Made by a program: the position numbers and the translations under genes
Assembly (NCBI GenBank): GCA_903907925.1
Contig: CAIVQB010000081.1
Location: 1-35,573 of the forward strand
DNA: 35,573 bases
Direction of reading: 5' to 3'
DNA from: an uncultured Verrucomicrobiota bacterium
GTDB lineage: Bacteria > Verrucomicrobiota > Verrucomicrobiia > Limisphaerales > UBA9464
The notes under the pieces: generated by a model
Database searches by the model: none
Told to the model about the DNA's origin: nothing
What the model saw: the letters and a program-made list of their open reading frames with translations, nothing else
In this document: in pieces, positions 1-7,131 of the stretch
How the letters are laid out: each line of letters begins with the position of its first letter
Position numbering within the stretch: the first letter of the stretch is position 1

Positions 1-716
1 GCGATGGCGGAGGTGGTCAGATTCTTCTCCTGACCGTAGAGCTTCCCCCAAAGCGTTCGAACATCGCCCCGCGTCTCCTGCACATGATGGATGGCCTCCA
101 ACAACATGCCGCCGGTGCCGCAGGTGGGATCGTAAATGGACTCACCCTCGCGGGGATCAAGAATGTTCACCATGAGGCGAACAACCGAGCGCGGCGTGTA
201 GAACTCTCCCGCCTTCTTGTTCGTCGCGTCGGCGAACTTCTTGATCAAGTATTCGTACGACTGCCCCAGCAAATCGGCTTTTGCAGCGGAATTTCCGAGC
301 GAGAGTTCCGAAAAGTGCTCGATGAGATCTCGCAGCAGAGCATCGGACAGACGGTCTTTATTCGTCCACTGCGCATCGCCGAAGATGCCGTAGAGTGTAT
401 GCGGATTTGCCTGCTCGATTCCGCGAAGGGCGGTTTGAAGCGCCTGTCCGACGTTCTTGGCAACTTTTCGAACATCCCGCCAGTGGCAACCCTCTGGGAT
501 TTGGAAACCGTAGTTCTCCGGGAAAAGGGCGGCCTCCTCATCGCCATCGAACTGCTTCAGCGCAGCTTCGTGCTCTTCATCATGAACATCGGAGAGACGT
601 TTGAAGAACAGCAGCGGAAAGACGTACGACTTGAAATCCGCCGCATCCACCGGGCCGCGGAGGATGTTGGCAGATTCCCAGAGGTGGGATTCGAGCTGGC
701 TGAGCGTGGTGCTCAT
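1..716 (-). CDS. hsdM: Type I restriction-modification DNA methyltransferase subunit (HsdM), C-terminus beyond window
   Basis: Reading leftwards from an ATG at 716 there is an uninterrupted frame to the window edge, about 238 codons. It encodes an HsdM N-terminal helical domain (roughly residues 1-130) followed by the start of the N6-adenine methyltransferase domain, with the conserved GEFYTPR segment and the SAM-binding motif I DPTCGTGG. HsdM transfers a methyl group from SAM to adenine in complex with the HsdS specificity subunit, and also with HsdR for cleavage. The NPPY-type catalytic motif and the hsdS and hsdR genes would lie left of position 1. The start codon overlaps the stop of the truncated hsdM fragment by 4 bp (ATGA), so the two are probably translationally coupled. 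Confident family assignment; completeness cannot be judged. Confidence 0.88.
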   Translation of the reverse strand, partial: MSTTLSQLESHLWESANILRGPVDAADFKSYVFPLLFFKRLSDVHDEEHEAALKQFDGDEEAALFPENYGFQIPEGCHWRDVRKVAKNVGQALQTALRGIEQANPHTLYGIFGDAQWTNKDRLSDALLRDLIEHFSELSLGNSAAKADLLGQSYEYLIKKFADATNKKAGEFYTPRSVVRLMVNILDPREGESIYDPTCGTGGMLLEAIHHVQETRGDVRTLWGKLYGQEKNLTTSAI

Positions 717-1177
717 GCGTCGGTCATGTCGATGAGTTCGCCGAGGCGCTGTTTGACGAGGCTAGGGCGGGCGTAGTCTTTGGTGAGGACGCCTTTGAGG
801 CGCCGATTGTCGCGTTCGATAACTGCTTGCGCACTGCCACCTTTGGCGTCGTCCACGGTCTTGCCGATGGTGGGCTGCTTGGCGCTGGCCTGGAGGTGGG
901 ACCAGCGGGCATCGTCGGGCGCCCGGAAGATGTTCTCGGCTTTGTATTCGTCGGGATCCTCGGCATTGGCCCCGGCGTAGTCGCCATGGCCGGCGAGGAG
1001 TTTGGCGCGGTGTTCCTCGAAGGTGTCGGAGATGTATTTGAGGAAGATGAGCCCGAGGACGACGTGCTTGTATTCCGCCGCGTCCATGTTGTTGCGCAAC
1101 TTGTCCGCGGTGAGCCAGAGCTTGGCCTCGAAGCCAAGGTTGGCAGTGCTGGTGTTTTCCGAGGGTTTGCGGGCCAT
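713..1177 (-). pseudogene. Truncated second hsdM: N-terminal domain only
   Basis: The ATG at 1177 opens a 154-residue product that begins [20 protein letters not shown], a typical start of another HsdM subfamily. The N-terminal domain is recognisable up to the segment KQRLGELID. It then ends with MTDA and a stop, before any SAM-binding or catalytic motif. Full-length members run to roughly 500 residues or more. The stop overlaps the start of the complete-looking hsdM by 4 bp. I infer a deletion or recombination product of two hsdM genes. A retained role, for example as a separate oligomerisation domain, cannot be excluded because the short frame itself is intact. An upstream in-frame ATG at 1372 exists but adds low-complexity sequence unlike the family. 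Confidence 0.75.
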
Positions 1178-1722
1178 GTTCAGACGGGACGATTGGTGGC
1201 GGGCGGGTTGATTTGCGTGCCTGTGGTCATTTCTGTTCTGCCGGTTCTTTGAATTGTGCCCGTAATGCCCAATCGCTGGCCCGAGACTCTCCCCTCCCCT
1301 CGGACAAACGCGGTCCGTTGTTCCTCCAATGCTGTTCCCGGGAGGGTGATGGTGGGGACCCTGATCGGTCAATGCTCAGGGGGAGGGCACAGCGGGTTTT
1401 CACCAGAGTCCGGGCGTTCGTTTTCCCGGTGGCGGCGGACTTTGGGCTTGGCTTGGTTCTCCTGCGGGACGGTCACCGCCGCGGGGGGGGGGCGGCCGGA
1501 CGTCGAGTGGGGGTCAGTCGCGGCGGCACCGACGGGACTGGGGATCTTGTTGCCAGGACCGTTTAGGACGGTCTTGGGAAACGTACGGTTGCCGGGGCCT
1601 GGCTACGACCCGGAAACAGTGTCTGGGCCACCCCAAATGTACTGCGTTAACTCACTACATTTTCGGGAGTCAGCAGCAAAGTACTGCTGGAAACTCGATC
1701 GGAACATACCTTGAATCACCAT
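1178..1722. other. Gene-free stretch with a ten-G tract
   Basis: About 545 bases between the hsdM fragment and the regulator. Open frames on the plus strand here have no recognisable motif and look like chance frames in GC-rich DNA. A run of ten G residues lies at 1483-1492. The hsdM promoter should lie near the left end, but no convincing -35/-10 pair stands out. The hexamer GTACTG occurs at 1639-1644 and 1681-1686. Confidence 0.5.
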
Positions 1723-2463
1723 TTAGCCAGTTGATGCCGCGGTCACATCCGCAGTCGCGGACAGTTTCGAAGCCATCCCGAAACGCCCGAAGCCCGGCCG
1801 CCTCTTTCCACCCCTGAGGTAGTAGTTCCTGAGTTTCTCGAAGAGTCGATCCCTCTCCGGTTTCGCGTCGGGAAACACCAACCGGAGCTTCGCGATCCCT
1901 TCCGAAAGTTTGATTTCGGCGGTTTGCGGATCCTTGAGAGCCAGCTTGACCGCTCCCCGGGCCAGATCCATGAAATCGGAGGCGTATTGCCCGATTCGTT
2001 GTTTGAACATCTTCTTCTGGTAGGCACGGAGGGATCCGGTGCCGTTCGGTTCACTCTCAATCGGTCCGTAGATCATGTTGCGACCCGGCCCGGGACAGCA
2101 GTCCTTCTTGAAAAGTGGCCCCAGCCTCCGCCCCCCGTACCCGATAGCCGGGGTGACAACCGTTTCCTCCTTCTCATCGGGTTGATCGCGCCATTCGCGC
2201 CACCGGAGGTATTCCTTCACCGTGTAGGGGTGGCCATCATGGGTGTGGATCGGTCCCTGCCCTGAAACGATCCATCCGGGACACACGCCCAGTTCCCGGT
2301 AGAGCGCCTCGATTATCGCCGGTTTCATGCGACGATTCTGGCGCTCGAATGCTTCCAACGTACCCACCTCCACACCAATCAGTGCGGCCAGTTCCTTTCG
2401 CCGCAGGTTTGCTGCGACCCTGAGCTGTGAGATCGGGTGGTTCAGCTTGGTTTTCCGGGGCAT
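1723..2463 (-). CDS. Helix-turn-helix (XRE-like) regulator of the integrated element
   Basis: 246 residues. Residues about 9-60 resemble a Cro/C1-type helix-turn-helix: LRRKELAALIGVEVGTLEAF fits helices 2 and 3, followed by a helical EALYRELGVCPGWI segment. The remaining ~150 residues, with a basic C-terminal part, match nothing I recognise; no peptidase S24 or metal-binding motif is visible. It is transcribed divergently from the two-gene unit at 2522-3186, and a 7-bp inverted repeat sits between the two starts. By position it is probably the repressor that controls that unit and the integrase. Alternatively it could be a regulator of the neighbouring restriction system. Confidence 0.6.
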   Translation of the reverse strand: MPRKTKLNHPISQLRVAANLRRKELAALIGVEVGTLEAFERQNRRMKPAIIEALYRELGVCPGWIVSGQGPIHTHDGHPYTVKEYLRWREWRDQPDEKEETVVTPAIGYGGRRLGPLFKKDCCPGPGRNMIYGPIESEPNGTGSLRAYQKKMFKQRIGQYASDFMDLARGAVKLALKDPQTAEIKLSEGIAKLRLVFPDAKPERDRLFEKLRNYYLRGGKRRPGFGRFGMASKLSATADVTAASTG

Positions 2464-2471
2464 GAATCCTT

Positions 2472-2496
2472 ACGTACTGTAAGGAGTTTAGTACGT
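2472..2496. promoter_or_regulatory. Candidate operator: ACGTACT - 11 nt - AGTACGT
   Basis: A perfect 7-bp inverted repeat with an 11-base spacer, 9 bases upstream of the regulator start (2463) and 26 bases upstream of the divergent GTG (2522). Its place in the short divergent spacer suggests binding by the helix-turn-helix protein, but this is inferred from position only. The left arm overlaps a second short repeat, TTAC...GTAA (2470-2482). Confidence 0.45.
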
Positions 2497-2521
2497 CCAC
2501 TGCTTTGGGGAGTGCGCCATA

Positions 2522-2962
2522 GTGGCGGATATGACGAATGTCACTCGCCCCATTCAGGTGCTCATCCCGCCCCGGTATTGCGCCACGAAGGCAAAGCGGT
2601 TGTGGGTCCGGCTTCTGGGTTGGGTCGCCCAAACCCTGCGCCCGGTCGAAATCACCCGCCAAGGTCAGGCAAGTCTCATTCTGGTACCGGCGAACACCTT
2701 CGAGGCGTTGATCCGGCATCGGGATCCTTGGTCAGACCGCCGGATTATCCTTCGGGAACGCCTTTTCCGTCCCAATGGGTTGACGCCAGGCGTGGAACAC
2801 CGATGGCCGCAACAGAGTTCCACCGGAGTACGCGACAGCCTTCAGGACACCTTGGACTGGGTAAACCGCTGCAACCTCCCCCTGCTCGTCACCCGGCGGG
2901 GGAGGAGCGGCTTGCTCATGATGTCGATCAAGCTGTTTCAAGAGAACTGGAGGGTCCGATGA
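2522..2962 (+). CDS. Small protein of the integrated element, possible Phd/YefM-like double motif
   Basis: 146 residues from GTG 2522; an ATG at 2531 is an equally plausible start. I do not recognise the whole protein. Two segments, EITRQGQASLILVPANTFEA and LLVTRRGRSGLLMMSIKLFQ, share the pattern of the Phd/YefM antitoxin core (a V/I-T-R-x-G turn, a hydrophobic strand, then a helix start), which would make this a duplicated fold. The similarity is short, so this is a hypothesis. The stop overlaps the next start by 4 bp (ATGA), supporting a real coupled gene. The usual Phd partner, a Doc or RelE toxin, is absent; the next gene is excisionase-like. It may instead be an element-control protein. 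Confidence 0.45.
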   Translation: MADMTNVTRPIQVLIPPRYCATKAKRLWVRLLGWVAQTLRPVEITRQGQASLILVPANTFEALIRHRDPWSDRRIILRERLFRPNGLTPGVEHRWPQQSSTGVRDSLQDTLDWVNRCNLPLLVTRRGRSGLLMMSIKLFQENWRVR

Positions 2963-3186
2963 ACGCCACCCCTGCCCTTCCCGGTCTCCTGAACCGAGCG
3001 GAGGTCGCTGAGCTCTTGGGAGTCTCCAAGCGGACGATCGACAACCTGGTGACCCAGGGACTGCCGTATGTGCTCCTGGGACGGCGAACGGCCCGATTCG
3101 ATCCGGCGGAGGTGATGGCCTGGGTGAAGCGGGAACGGGGTGTCCGGCGCTTGGGTGTCGTTCACCCAACCTCCGTCACTGGGTGA
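2959..3186 (+). CDS. Excisionase-like MerR/HTH_17 DNA-binding protein
   Basis: 75 residues, compact and basic. The segment LLNRAEVAELLGVSKRTIDN followed by LVTQGLPYVLLGRRTARFDP and AEVMAWVKRER is the standard winged-helix HTH_17/excisionase pattern: helix-turn-helix at about residues 10-32, then a wing and the FDPAEVMAW helix. Proteins of this kind bind att-site DNA and direct integrase towards excision, or act as element regulators. The ATG overlaps the upstream stop by 4 bp. The 3' end overlaps the convergent integrase gene by 11 bp, an arrangement common in integrative elements. Confidence 0.75.
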   Translation: MNATPALPGLLNRAEVAELLGVSKRTIDNLVTQGLPYVLLGRRTARFDPAEVMAWVKRERGVRRLGVVHPTSVTG

Positions 3187-4474
3187 AATCCGCAGCGACG
3201 ACCGAGGCCGCCGAGTCGGGACGGATCCCGAACCACGCGAAGGCTTCAGCTGGTTTGACCAGTTGTTTGTAGTGTTTGTGAACGATCGCCGGTGAGTTGC
3301 CGAGTTCGGCAGCGACCCGGCCCGGGTCGCCGATCTCGGCCAACCGGTAGGAAGCGTAGGAATGACGCAGGGCATTCTTTTTCCAGTTCACCTGGGCGGC
3401 TTGGGCACAGGTCCCTTGGGCTGAGTATAGGGAATCCAGTCCTTCCTGCGCCCAAACGGGGCCGGAAGGTTTGGCGAGGGGTTTGAGCCAGGCAATGGCT
3501 GTGGAACACAGTGGAACAATCCGGCGGGAGGCGGTCTTGGCCTGGCGAGCGGACAAGGTCACGTGGCCGGAGACCAGGTCGATGTTCTCCCACTGGACCC
3601 GTTCCAGTTCGGCGGAGCGCAGGCCGGCAAAGCCACCGAGGACCAGGATGGGGGTGAAATCGGGGCTGGAAGCCTCCAGTAGGCGTCGGAACTCGTCCGG
3701 GGTGTAGATCTCAATCTCGCTGACGGAACGGACGCTGACGTGCTGCGTCTTGGCGACCGGGTTGGAGGCGGTGAACCCGCGGGCCAGGGCGAACTCGAAG
3801 AAGACGTGGAGGACGGTTCGGTAGTTCTTCCGGGTTTGGGAAGATCCACCGACGCCATCCAGATAAGCTTGGATATCGACTGTGGAAACGTCGCAGGCGT
3901 CTTTCCGGATGGCTTCACCAAAGCGGCCCAGCCGGGAGCGGAGATCCATAAGGTATCGTCGGGAAGCCTGCTGCTTGATTTTGAGTTCCACAAAGGCGCT
4001 CACGACTTCGCGCAGCGGTTTGCGGATCAACTGTTTATGATCCCGCGCCCAGGCTTCAGCAGCCTGGAGTAGGTTGGCGAGGGAACCCGTCACCCGGAGG
4101 GCCTCGGCCAGGCCTTCGGCGGCTACCGGCAGGGGTAGATTGAAGGGAGCGAGGGTTTGGATGGCGGCGGTGAAGGCTGCGGCGTCTTCGCCACGGAAGG
4201 AGGCGCCGATGACGTCGCCTTCATTCAGGAGCCGGGCAATCTGGCGGGCTTTGGAGAGGGCCTCCTGTTCATCTGCGAAATCGATGAACCGCCGGGTACC
4301 GTTCGAATAATCGGCAACCCGGTAACCGGGCCCAGAGGGGGTGTTGCGGCGATAGACGGTAACCGTGGTCCGACCTTCGGAAACACGCCGAGGCCAAACG
4401 ATCCGCTTACGAGAGGAGGAAGCACTCACAGTACTGGAACAAGTGTTCCATTTCTGTTCCATAAATTGCAACAA
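3176..4474 (-). CDS. Tyrosine recombinase / integrase adjacent to tRNA-Arg
   Basis: 432 residues from the longest start. An N-terminal DNA-binding part and a core-binding SAM-like domain (about 150-230) precede a C-terminal catalytic domain. Visible active-site elements are the arginine in GFAGLRSAEL, the lysine in LSARQAKTASRR, the second arginine in NALRHSYASY, and the nucleophilic tyrosine in VHKHYKQL. Both positions usually held by histidine (HxxR and the LGH box) read asparagine (NALR, LGNSP). Its 5' end points at the 3' end of the tRNA gene 50 bases away, the classic layout for a tRNA-targeting island. A GTG at 4429 is an alternative start that would place a palindrome (4435-4450) directly upstream. 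Assignment is firm; start and activity are less so. Confidence 0.88.
   Translation of the reverse strand: MLQFMEQKWNTCSSTVSASSSRKRIVWPRRVSEGRTTVTVYRRNTPSGPGYRVADYSNGTRRFIDFADEQEALSKARQIARLLNEGDVIGASFRGEDAAAFTAAIQTLAPFNLPLPVAAEGLAEALRVTGSLANLLQAAEAWARDHKQLIRKPLREVVSAFVELKIKQQASRRYLMDLRSRLGRFGEAIRKDACDVSTVDIQAYLDGVGGSSQTRKNYRTVLHVFFEFALARGFTASNPVAKTQHVSVRSVSEIEIYTPDEFRRLLEASSPDFTPILVLGGFAGLRSAELERVQWENIDLVSGHVTLSARQAKTASRRIVPLCSTAIAWLKPLAKPSGPVWAQEGLDSLYSAQGTCAQAAQVNWKKNALRHSYASYRLAEIGDPGRVAAELGNSPAIVHKHYKQLVKPAEAFAWFGIRPDSAASVVAADFTQ
4435..4461. promoter_or_regulatory. Candidate operator at the integrase start: TGGAACA-AG-TGTTCCA plus a third half-site
   Basis: A 7-bp perfect inverted repeat with a 2-base spacer (4435-4450), followed by another TGTTCCA half-site at 4455-4461. 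It lies inside the first codons of the longest integrase frame, or just upstream of the alternative GTG start at 4429. Its form suggests a repressor or arm-type recombinase site. Confidence 0.4.
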
Positions 4475-4524
4475 CCATCAGAAAATCCACCTTCAATACT
4501 GTTGTAAGTATTTGATTATTAAAC

Positions 4525-4600
4525 TGGTACCCCGACCCGGAATTGAACCGGGATCAACGGTTTAGGAAACCGCTGCTCTATCCATTTGAGCTATCGAGGC
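4525..4600 (-). tRNA. tRNA-Arg (anticodon CCU)
   Basis: The minus strand folds as a full cloverleaf of 76 bases including an encoded CCA (4525-4527). The acceptor arm pairs GCCTCGA with TCGGGGT with two G-U pairs. The D arm contains TAGCTCAAATGGATAGAGCA, the anticodon arm GCGGT/ACCGT encloses the loop TTCCTAA, and the T arm CCCGG/CCGGG encloses TTCAATT. The anticodon CCU reads AGG (arginine). Its 3' end faces the integrase gene, so it is the likely attachment site of the element to the left. No second copy of the tRNA 3' end is seen in the window, so the far att site must lie left of position 1. Confidence 0.93.
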
Positions 4601-4688
4601 AAACCGCTCATTTACAACTACTTAACACGGGTTTAAAACCCCTGTTTTTCCGGCTGTAACCCATTTGTGTCACCCGAGGCTGTTTTGC

Positions 4689-5021
4689 GTGAAAACGACC
4701 ACGCCAGCATCGAAAGAACAGGCAAAACCGCGCTTTGAACCCGTCGGCGAATGCCTGCACCGATCGACAGCCACGGGCACTTACTACGCGCTTGTAAAAC
4801 GAGGCGGCAAGCAGTTTCGCCGCTCGTTGAAGACCAAGGACCGGCCACTGGCTAAACGACGGCTTGCCGAGTTCCGCTTGAAGGTGAATCGGTTGACCGA
4901 TCTTTCCAAGGTAAGCCAGATCACCTTCGTGCGACAGCCCGGTCCGCAACATCACCATCCGCCTCTGCGAAGAATGGAGGGTTGGTCTTTCTTGCGAGTT
5001 TCACAGCCATGTCTTCGGTGA
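4689..5021 (+). pseudogene. N-terminal stub of a second tyrosine integrase
   Basis: From a GTG at 4689 the frame encodes a basic segment containing GTYYALVKRGGKQFRRSLKT and DRPLAKRRLAEFRLK, the pattern of the arm-type DNA-binding domain at the start of many integrases. Resemblance ends near position 4910. The rest of the frame to the stop at 5021 is unlike a recombinase, and no core-binding or catalytic domain follows. It starts 88 bases from the 5' end of the tRNA gene, opposite the intact integrase. I read it as a decayed remnant of an earlier insertion at this locus. Confidence 0.65.
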
Positions 5022-5413
5022 GCGCTGACCGGATGCCCGGCTGGTGTGAGCGGCGCATGGGTCTACGAGTGACTCCGTATTCAAGCCGTCGAAAATCCAA
5101 ATGCCGCACCGTTATCACCAAAACACCCGATCCTTCCGGACGTTGGCCCATGCGCCCTTGAAACGCTCGCATCGAACCCAGCCTAGTAGCCACCTTGAGT
5201 CTCGGCCCTCCTTCCAATTCCACCGAAATCCCATGGGATGCCCACTGTAATCCATTCCATTCCATCCAAGCCCCGGTGGGCGGCGTATTGGAAACGAATG
5301 AAAAAATCGTTCACCCCAACTCCACGAGCCGGCTTGGAAAACCGAGTCAAATGATGTGGGTAGGCGGAAGGTTCGAGTTTGGTGAAAACGCTTCTTGACT
5401 AATTTCAAATGAC
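5022..5413. other. Non-coding spacer with short palindrome and CCATT repeats
   Basis: 392 bases between the integrase stub and the precursor-like gene. It contains a perfect 12-bp palindrome ATCCCATGGGAT (5228-5239) and a short TCCAT tandem (three copies, 5251-5265). Minus-strand open frames cover much of it but begin at weak codons and show no motif I recognise. Confidence 0.5.
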
Positions 5414-5422
5414 GTGTTTACA
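5395..5422 (+). promoter_or_regulatory. Possible promoter of the lanthipeptide-like operon (TTGACT-N16-TTTACA)
   Basis: TTGACT at 5395-5400 and TTTACA at 5417-5422 are separated by 16 bases, in a locally AT-richer patch. Transcription would start near 5430, just before an in-frame GTG at 5435, so the gene could be read with a very short or no leader. The -10 match is weak. Confidence 0.35.
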
Positions 5423-6010
5423 AACCAGCATACGGTGAAAAAGAAACCTCAAAAGAGCAAATCCAGGGGCTTGGTCGAGAGCCCGTTGGTCTCCGCCCTC
5501 AGGCCCGACCCGAACGAACCGGCAAACCTCTCGCTCCTCGCCGGTTTCCTTGGCCAAAGCCCGCGGTCAGGGCATTGGCGCTTGTATCTTACGCCAGTGT
5601 TCGATCGATACTTCGAGATTGCCGAAGGCGATATTCGACGAGTCGAGGCGATCGACCCGGGTCGCCCGGAACTCGGCAGCATCGTCTGGGTGTCGCGAGA
5701 GGCCGCGTTGGAGGAGGTGCGAAGCGGTGTGGCAGCCTCGCAAGCCGATTTTCTCGGCGGCGACTTGTCGAACCAATACCTTGCGACGGCGAAGTTCCTT
5801 CCCCACCCGGGCTTCCACGCTGCTTGGACCACAACGGTCACGACCACTCTCCCCTGTATCACTACTGCGGTGGCCGCGACTGTGGTCACAGGAATGATCT
5901 ACACGGCCAGTTATCATGAGACCTGTACAGAGCGTTGGACATGCCGAGGTCTGCCGGGAGGCGGCGACGGAACTTGCACCAAGAACGGTCCTGCGACGTG
6001 CCGGCCTTAG
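5414..6010 (+). CDS. Candidate lanthipeptide precursor with Thr/Ser/Cys-rich C-terminal core
   Basis: 198 residues from GTG 5414; GTG 5435 (residue 8) is another possible start. Residues about 20-130 form a soluble, acidic leader-like part with GHWRLYLTPVFDRYFEIAEG and an LGSIVWVSREAA segment. No signal peptide is visible. The composition changes sharply after residue 138: the last 60 residues hold all five cysteines (148, 171, 177, 188, 196), many threonines (TTTVTTTLPCITTAV) and a glycine patch (GLPGGGDGTC). Thr/Ser as dehydration sites and Cys as ring donors are what a lanthipeptide core needs. It sits directly upstream of the kinase and HopA1-LanC genes on the same strand. The assignment rests on composition and context. 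The leader is long for a lanthipeptide, so it could also be a substrate or regulator of unknown type. Confidence 0.6.
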   Translation: MFTNQHTVKKKPQKSKSRGLVESPLVSALRPDPNEPANLSLLAGFLGQSPRSGHWRLYLTPVFDRYFEIAEGDIRRVEAIDPGRPELGSIVWVSREAALEEVRSGVAASQADFLGGDLSNQYLATAKFLPHPGFHAAWTTTVTTTLPCITTAVAATVVTGMIYTASYHETCTERWTCRGLPGGGDGTCTKNGPATCRP

Positions 6011-6048
6011 TCCGAGGACCGGCAGAGCCCGCGTCGGCAGGTCGTGCC

Positions 6049-7131
6049 ATGCCACGACTTTCCTTGTCCGCGGTGGTGCCGTATTTGCTGGAACGCGGGT
6101 TTCTCGACAAGAAGCTGATCGTGGGCGGAGATGTTTCGGTGGAGGATGTCTCACGGCGGAACCGGAATTTCCGAGTGGAAAGTCGTCGCGGACCGTGTCT
6201 GTTCCTGAAACAGGCATCCAGTCCGGATGCTGTGACAACTCTTGCGCGCGAGGCTTCCGTTTGCCGATCTTTCGCCAACGAACGTGCGCTGACTGACCTC
6301 CGGCCACACCTTCCCCGTCTTCAGGCACATTTCCCCGCGGACAATCTTCTCATTTTGGAAGGAGTGCGCAGGTCGCAAAGCTTGCGCGAACTGCAGACTC
6401 GCAAGGGAGTGGCTCCCGTGGAGACCGCAATGACACTCGGGCGGGTCATGGCCGGGGTCCACAAACTGGCGATGCCGGACTGGGGTGAAGCTGAACTTCA
6501 AAGCAAGCCTCCGTGGATCCTTTCGATCTCCCGTCCGGAAATGGGCGCACTGAGTGAGTTCAGCATGGGTCAACTTCGGATCATAGCGATCCTCCAACGG
6601 TTTCCTGATTTCGGCCTGGCCTTCGACGAACTCCGACGGGGTTGGCGCAATACGGCGCTCATCCACTACGACATCAAATGGGACAATGTATTGATCGCAC
6701 GGCGGGGACGTCGCCCCAACGCGATGATCATTGATTGGGAACTTGCCGGACCCGGGGATCCGTGTTGGGACATTGGGTCCGAACTGAGCAGTTACCTCAA
6801 CGGATGGCTGGGTTCGATTCCCGCGACGCGGGACACACCGCCCGAACGATTGGTCGAACTTGCCCGCCATCCGTTAACCGGCATGCAGCCATCGATGGCC
6901 GCGTTCTGGGACGCCTACGCAGGTTCAATGGGCATCGCGCCGGATGCAGTCGGCTCCTGGAAAGTCCGCTCCGTTCGCTACGCCGCCGCGCGATTGGTTC
7001 AGACCGTCTACGAGCGGATGCAATCCTCGAGCCATCTCAGTGGCAACGATGTTTGTGCGTTGCAGGTCAGCCTAAACATGCTCCGACGTCCAGAGGAGGC
7101 GTTGGTCCGATTGCTGGGGATCCCCCTGTGA
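6049..7131 (+). CDS. APH-fold kinase, likely Ser/Thr kinase of a class V-like lanthipeptide synthetase
   Basis: 360 residues from ATG 6049, 38 bases after the precursor stop. It has the aminoglycoside-phosphotransferase/choline-kinase fold: a beta-3 lysine (LFLK, K54), a helix-C glutamate (E68), the catalytic loop HYDIKWDN (H206, D208, N213) and the metal-binding IIDWE (D229). In class V lanthipeptide synthesis (LxmK of lexapeptide) and thioviridamide-type pathways, kinases of this fold are paired with a HopA1-family lyase to phosphorylate and then eliminate Ser/Thr. The GTGA overlap with the HopA1-LanC gene supports a joint role here. A small-molecule or antibiotic kinase is possible from sequence alone, but the context argues against it. 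Confidence 0.75.
   Translation: MPRLSLSAVVPYLLERGFLDKKLIVGGDVSVEDVSRRNRNFRVESRRGPCLFLKQASSPDAVTTLAREASVCRSFANERALTDLRPHLPRLQAHFPADNLLILEGVRRSQSLRELQTRKGVAPVETAMTLGRVMAGVHKLAMPDWGEAELQSKPPWILSISRPEMGALSEFSMGQLRIIAILQRFPDFGLAFDELRRGWRNTALIHYDIKWDNVLIARRGRRPNAMIIDWELAGPGDPCWDIGSELSSYLNGWLGSIPATRDTPPERLVELARHPLTGMQPSMAAFWDAYAGSMGIAPDAVGSWKVRSVRYAAARLVQTVYERMQSSSHLSGNDVCALQVSLNMLRRPEEALVRLLGIPL

Noticed and set aside
84..776. Long plus-strand open frame (230 codons) over the hsdM region
   Set aside because: It is the antisense shadow of the minus-strand hsdM frame, which carries clear family motifs.
1256..1714. Plus-strand open frames in the gene-free stretch
   Set aside because: Low-complexity, no motif, run through the ten-G tract; typical chance frames in GC-rich DNA.
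1639..4436. Four copies of GTACTG (1639, 1681, 2474, 4431) as a shared operator half-site
   Set aside because: A hexamer occurring four times in about 3 kb is not far enough from chance to support a regulon, though two copies lie in regulatory positions.
5115..5408. Minus-strand 97-codon frame upstream of the precursor-like gene
   Set aside because: Starts at TTG with no ribosome-binding site, no recognisable motif, and overlaps the likely promoter of the plus-strand operon.
6049..7131. Antibiotic-resistance aminoglycoside phosphotransferase
   Set aside because: The fold fits, but the overlap with HopA1-LanC and the precursor-like gene points to peptide modification.
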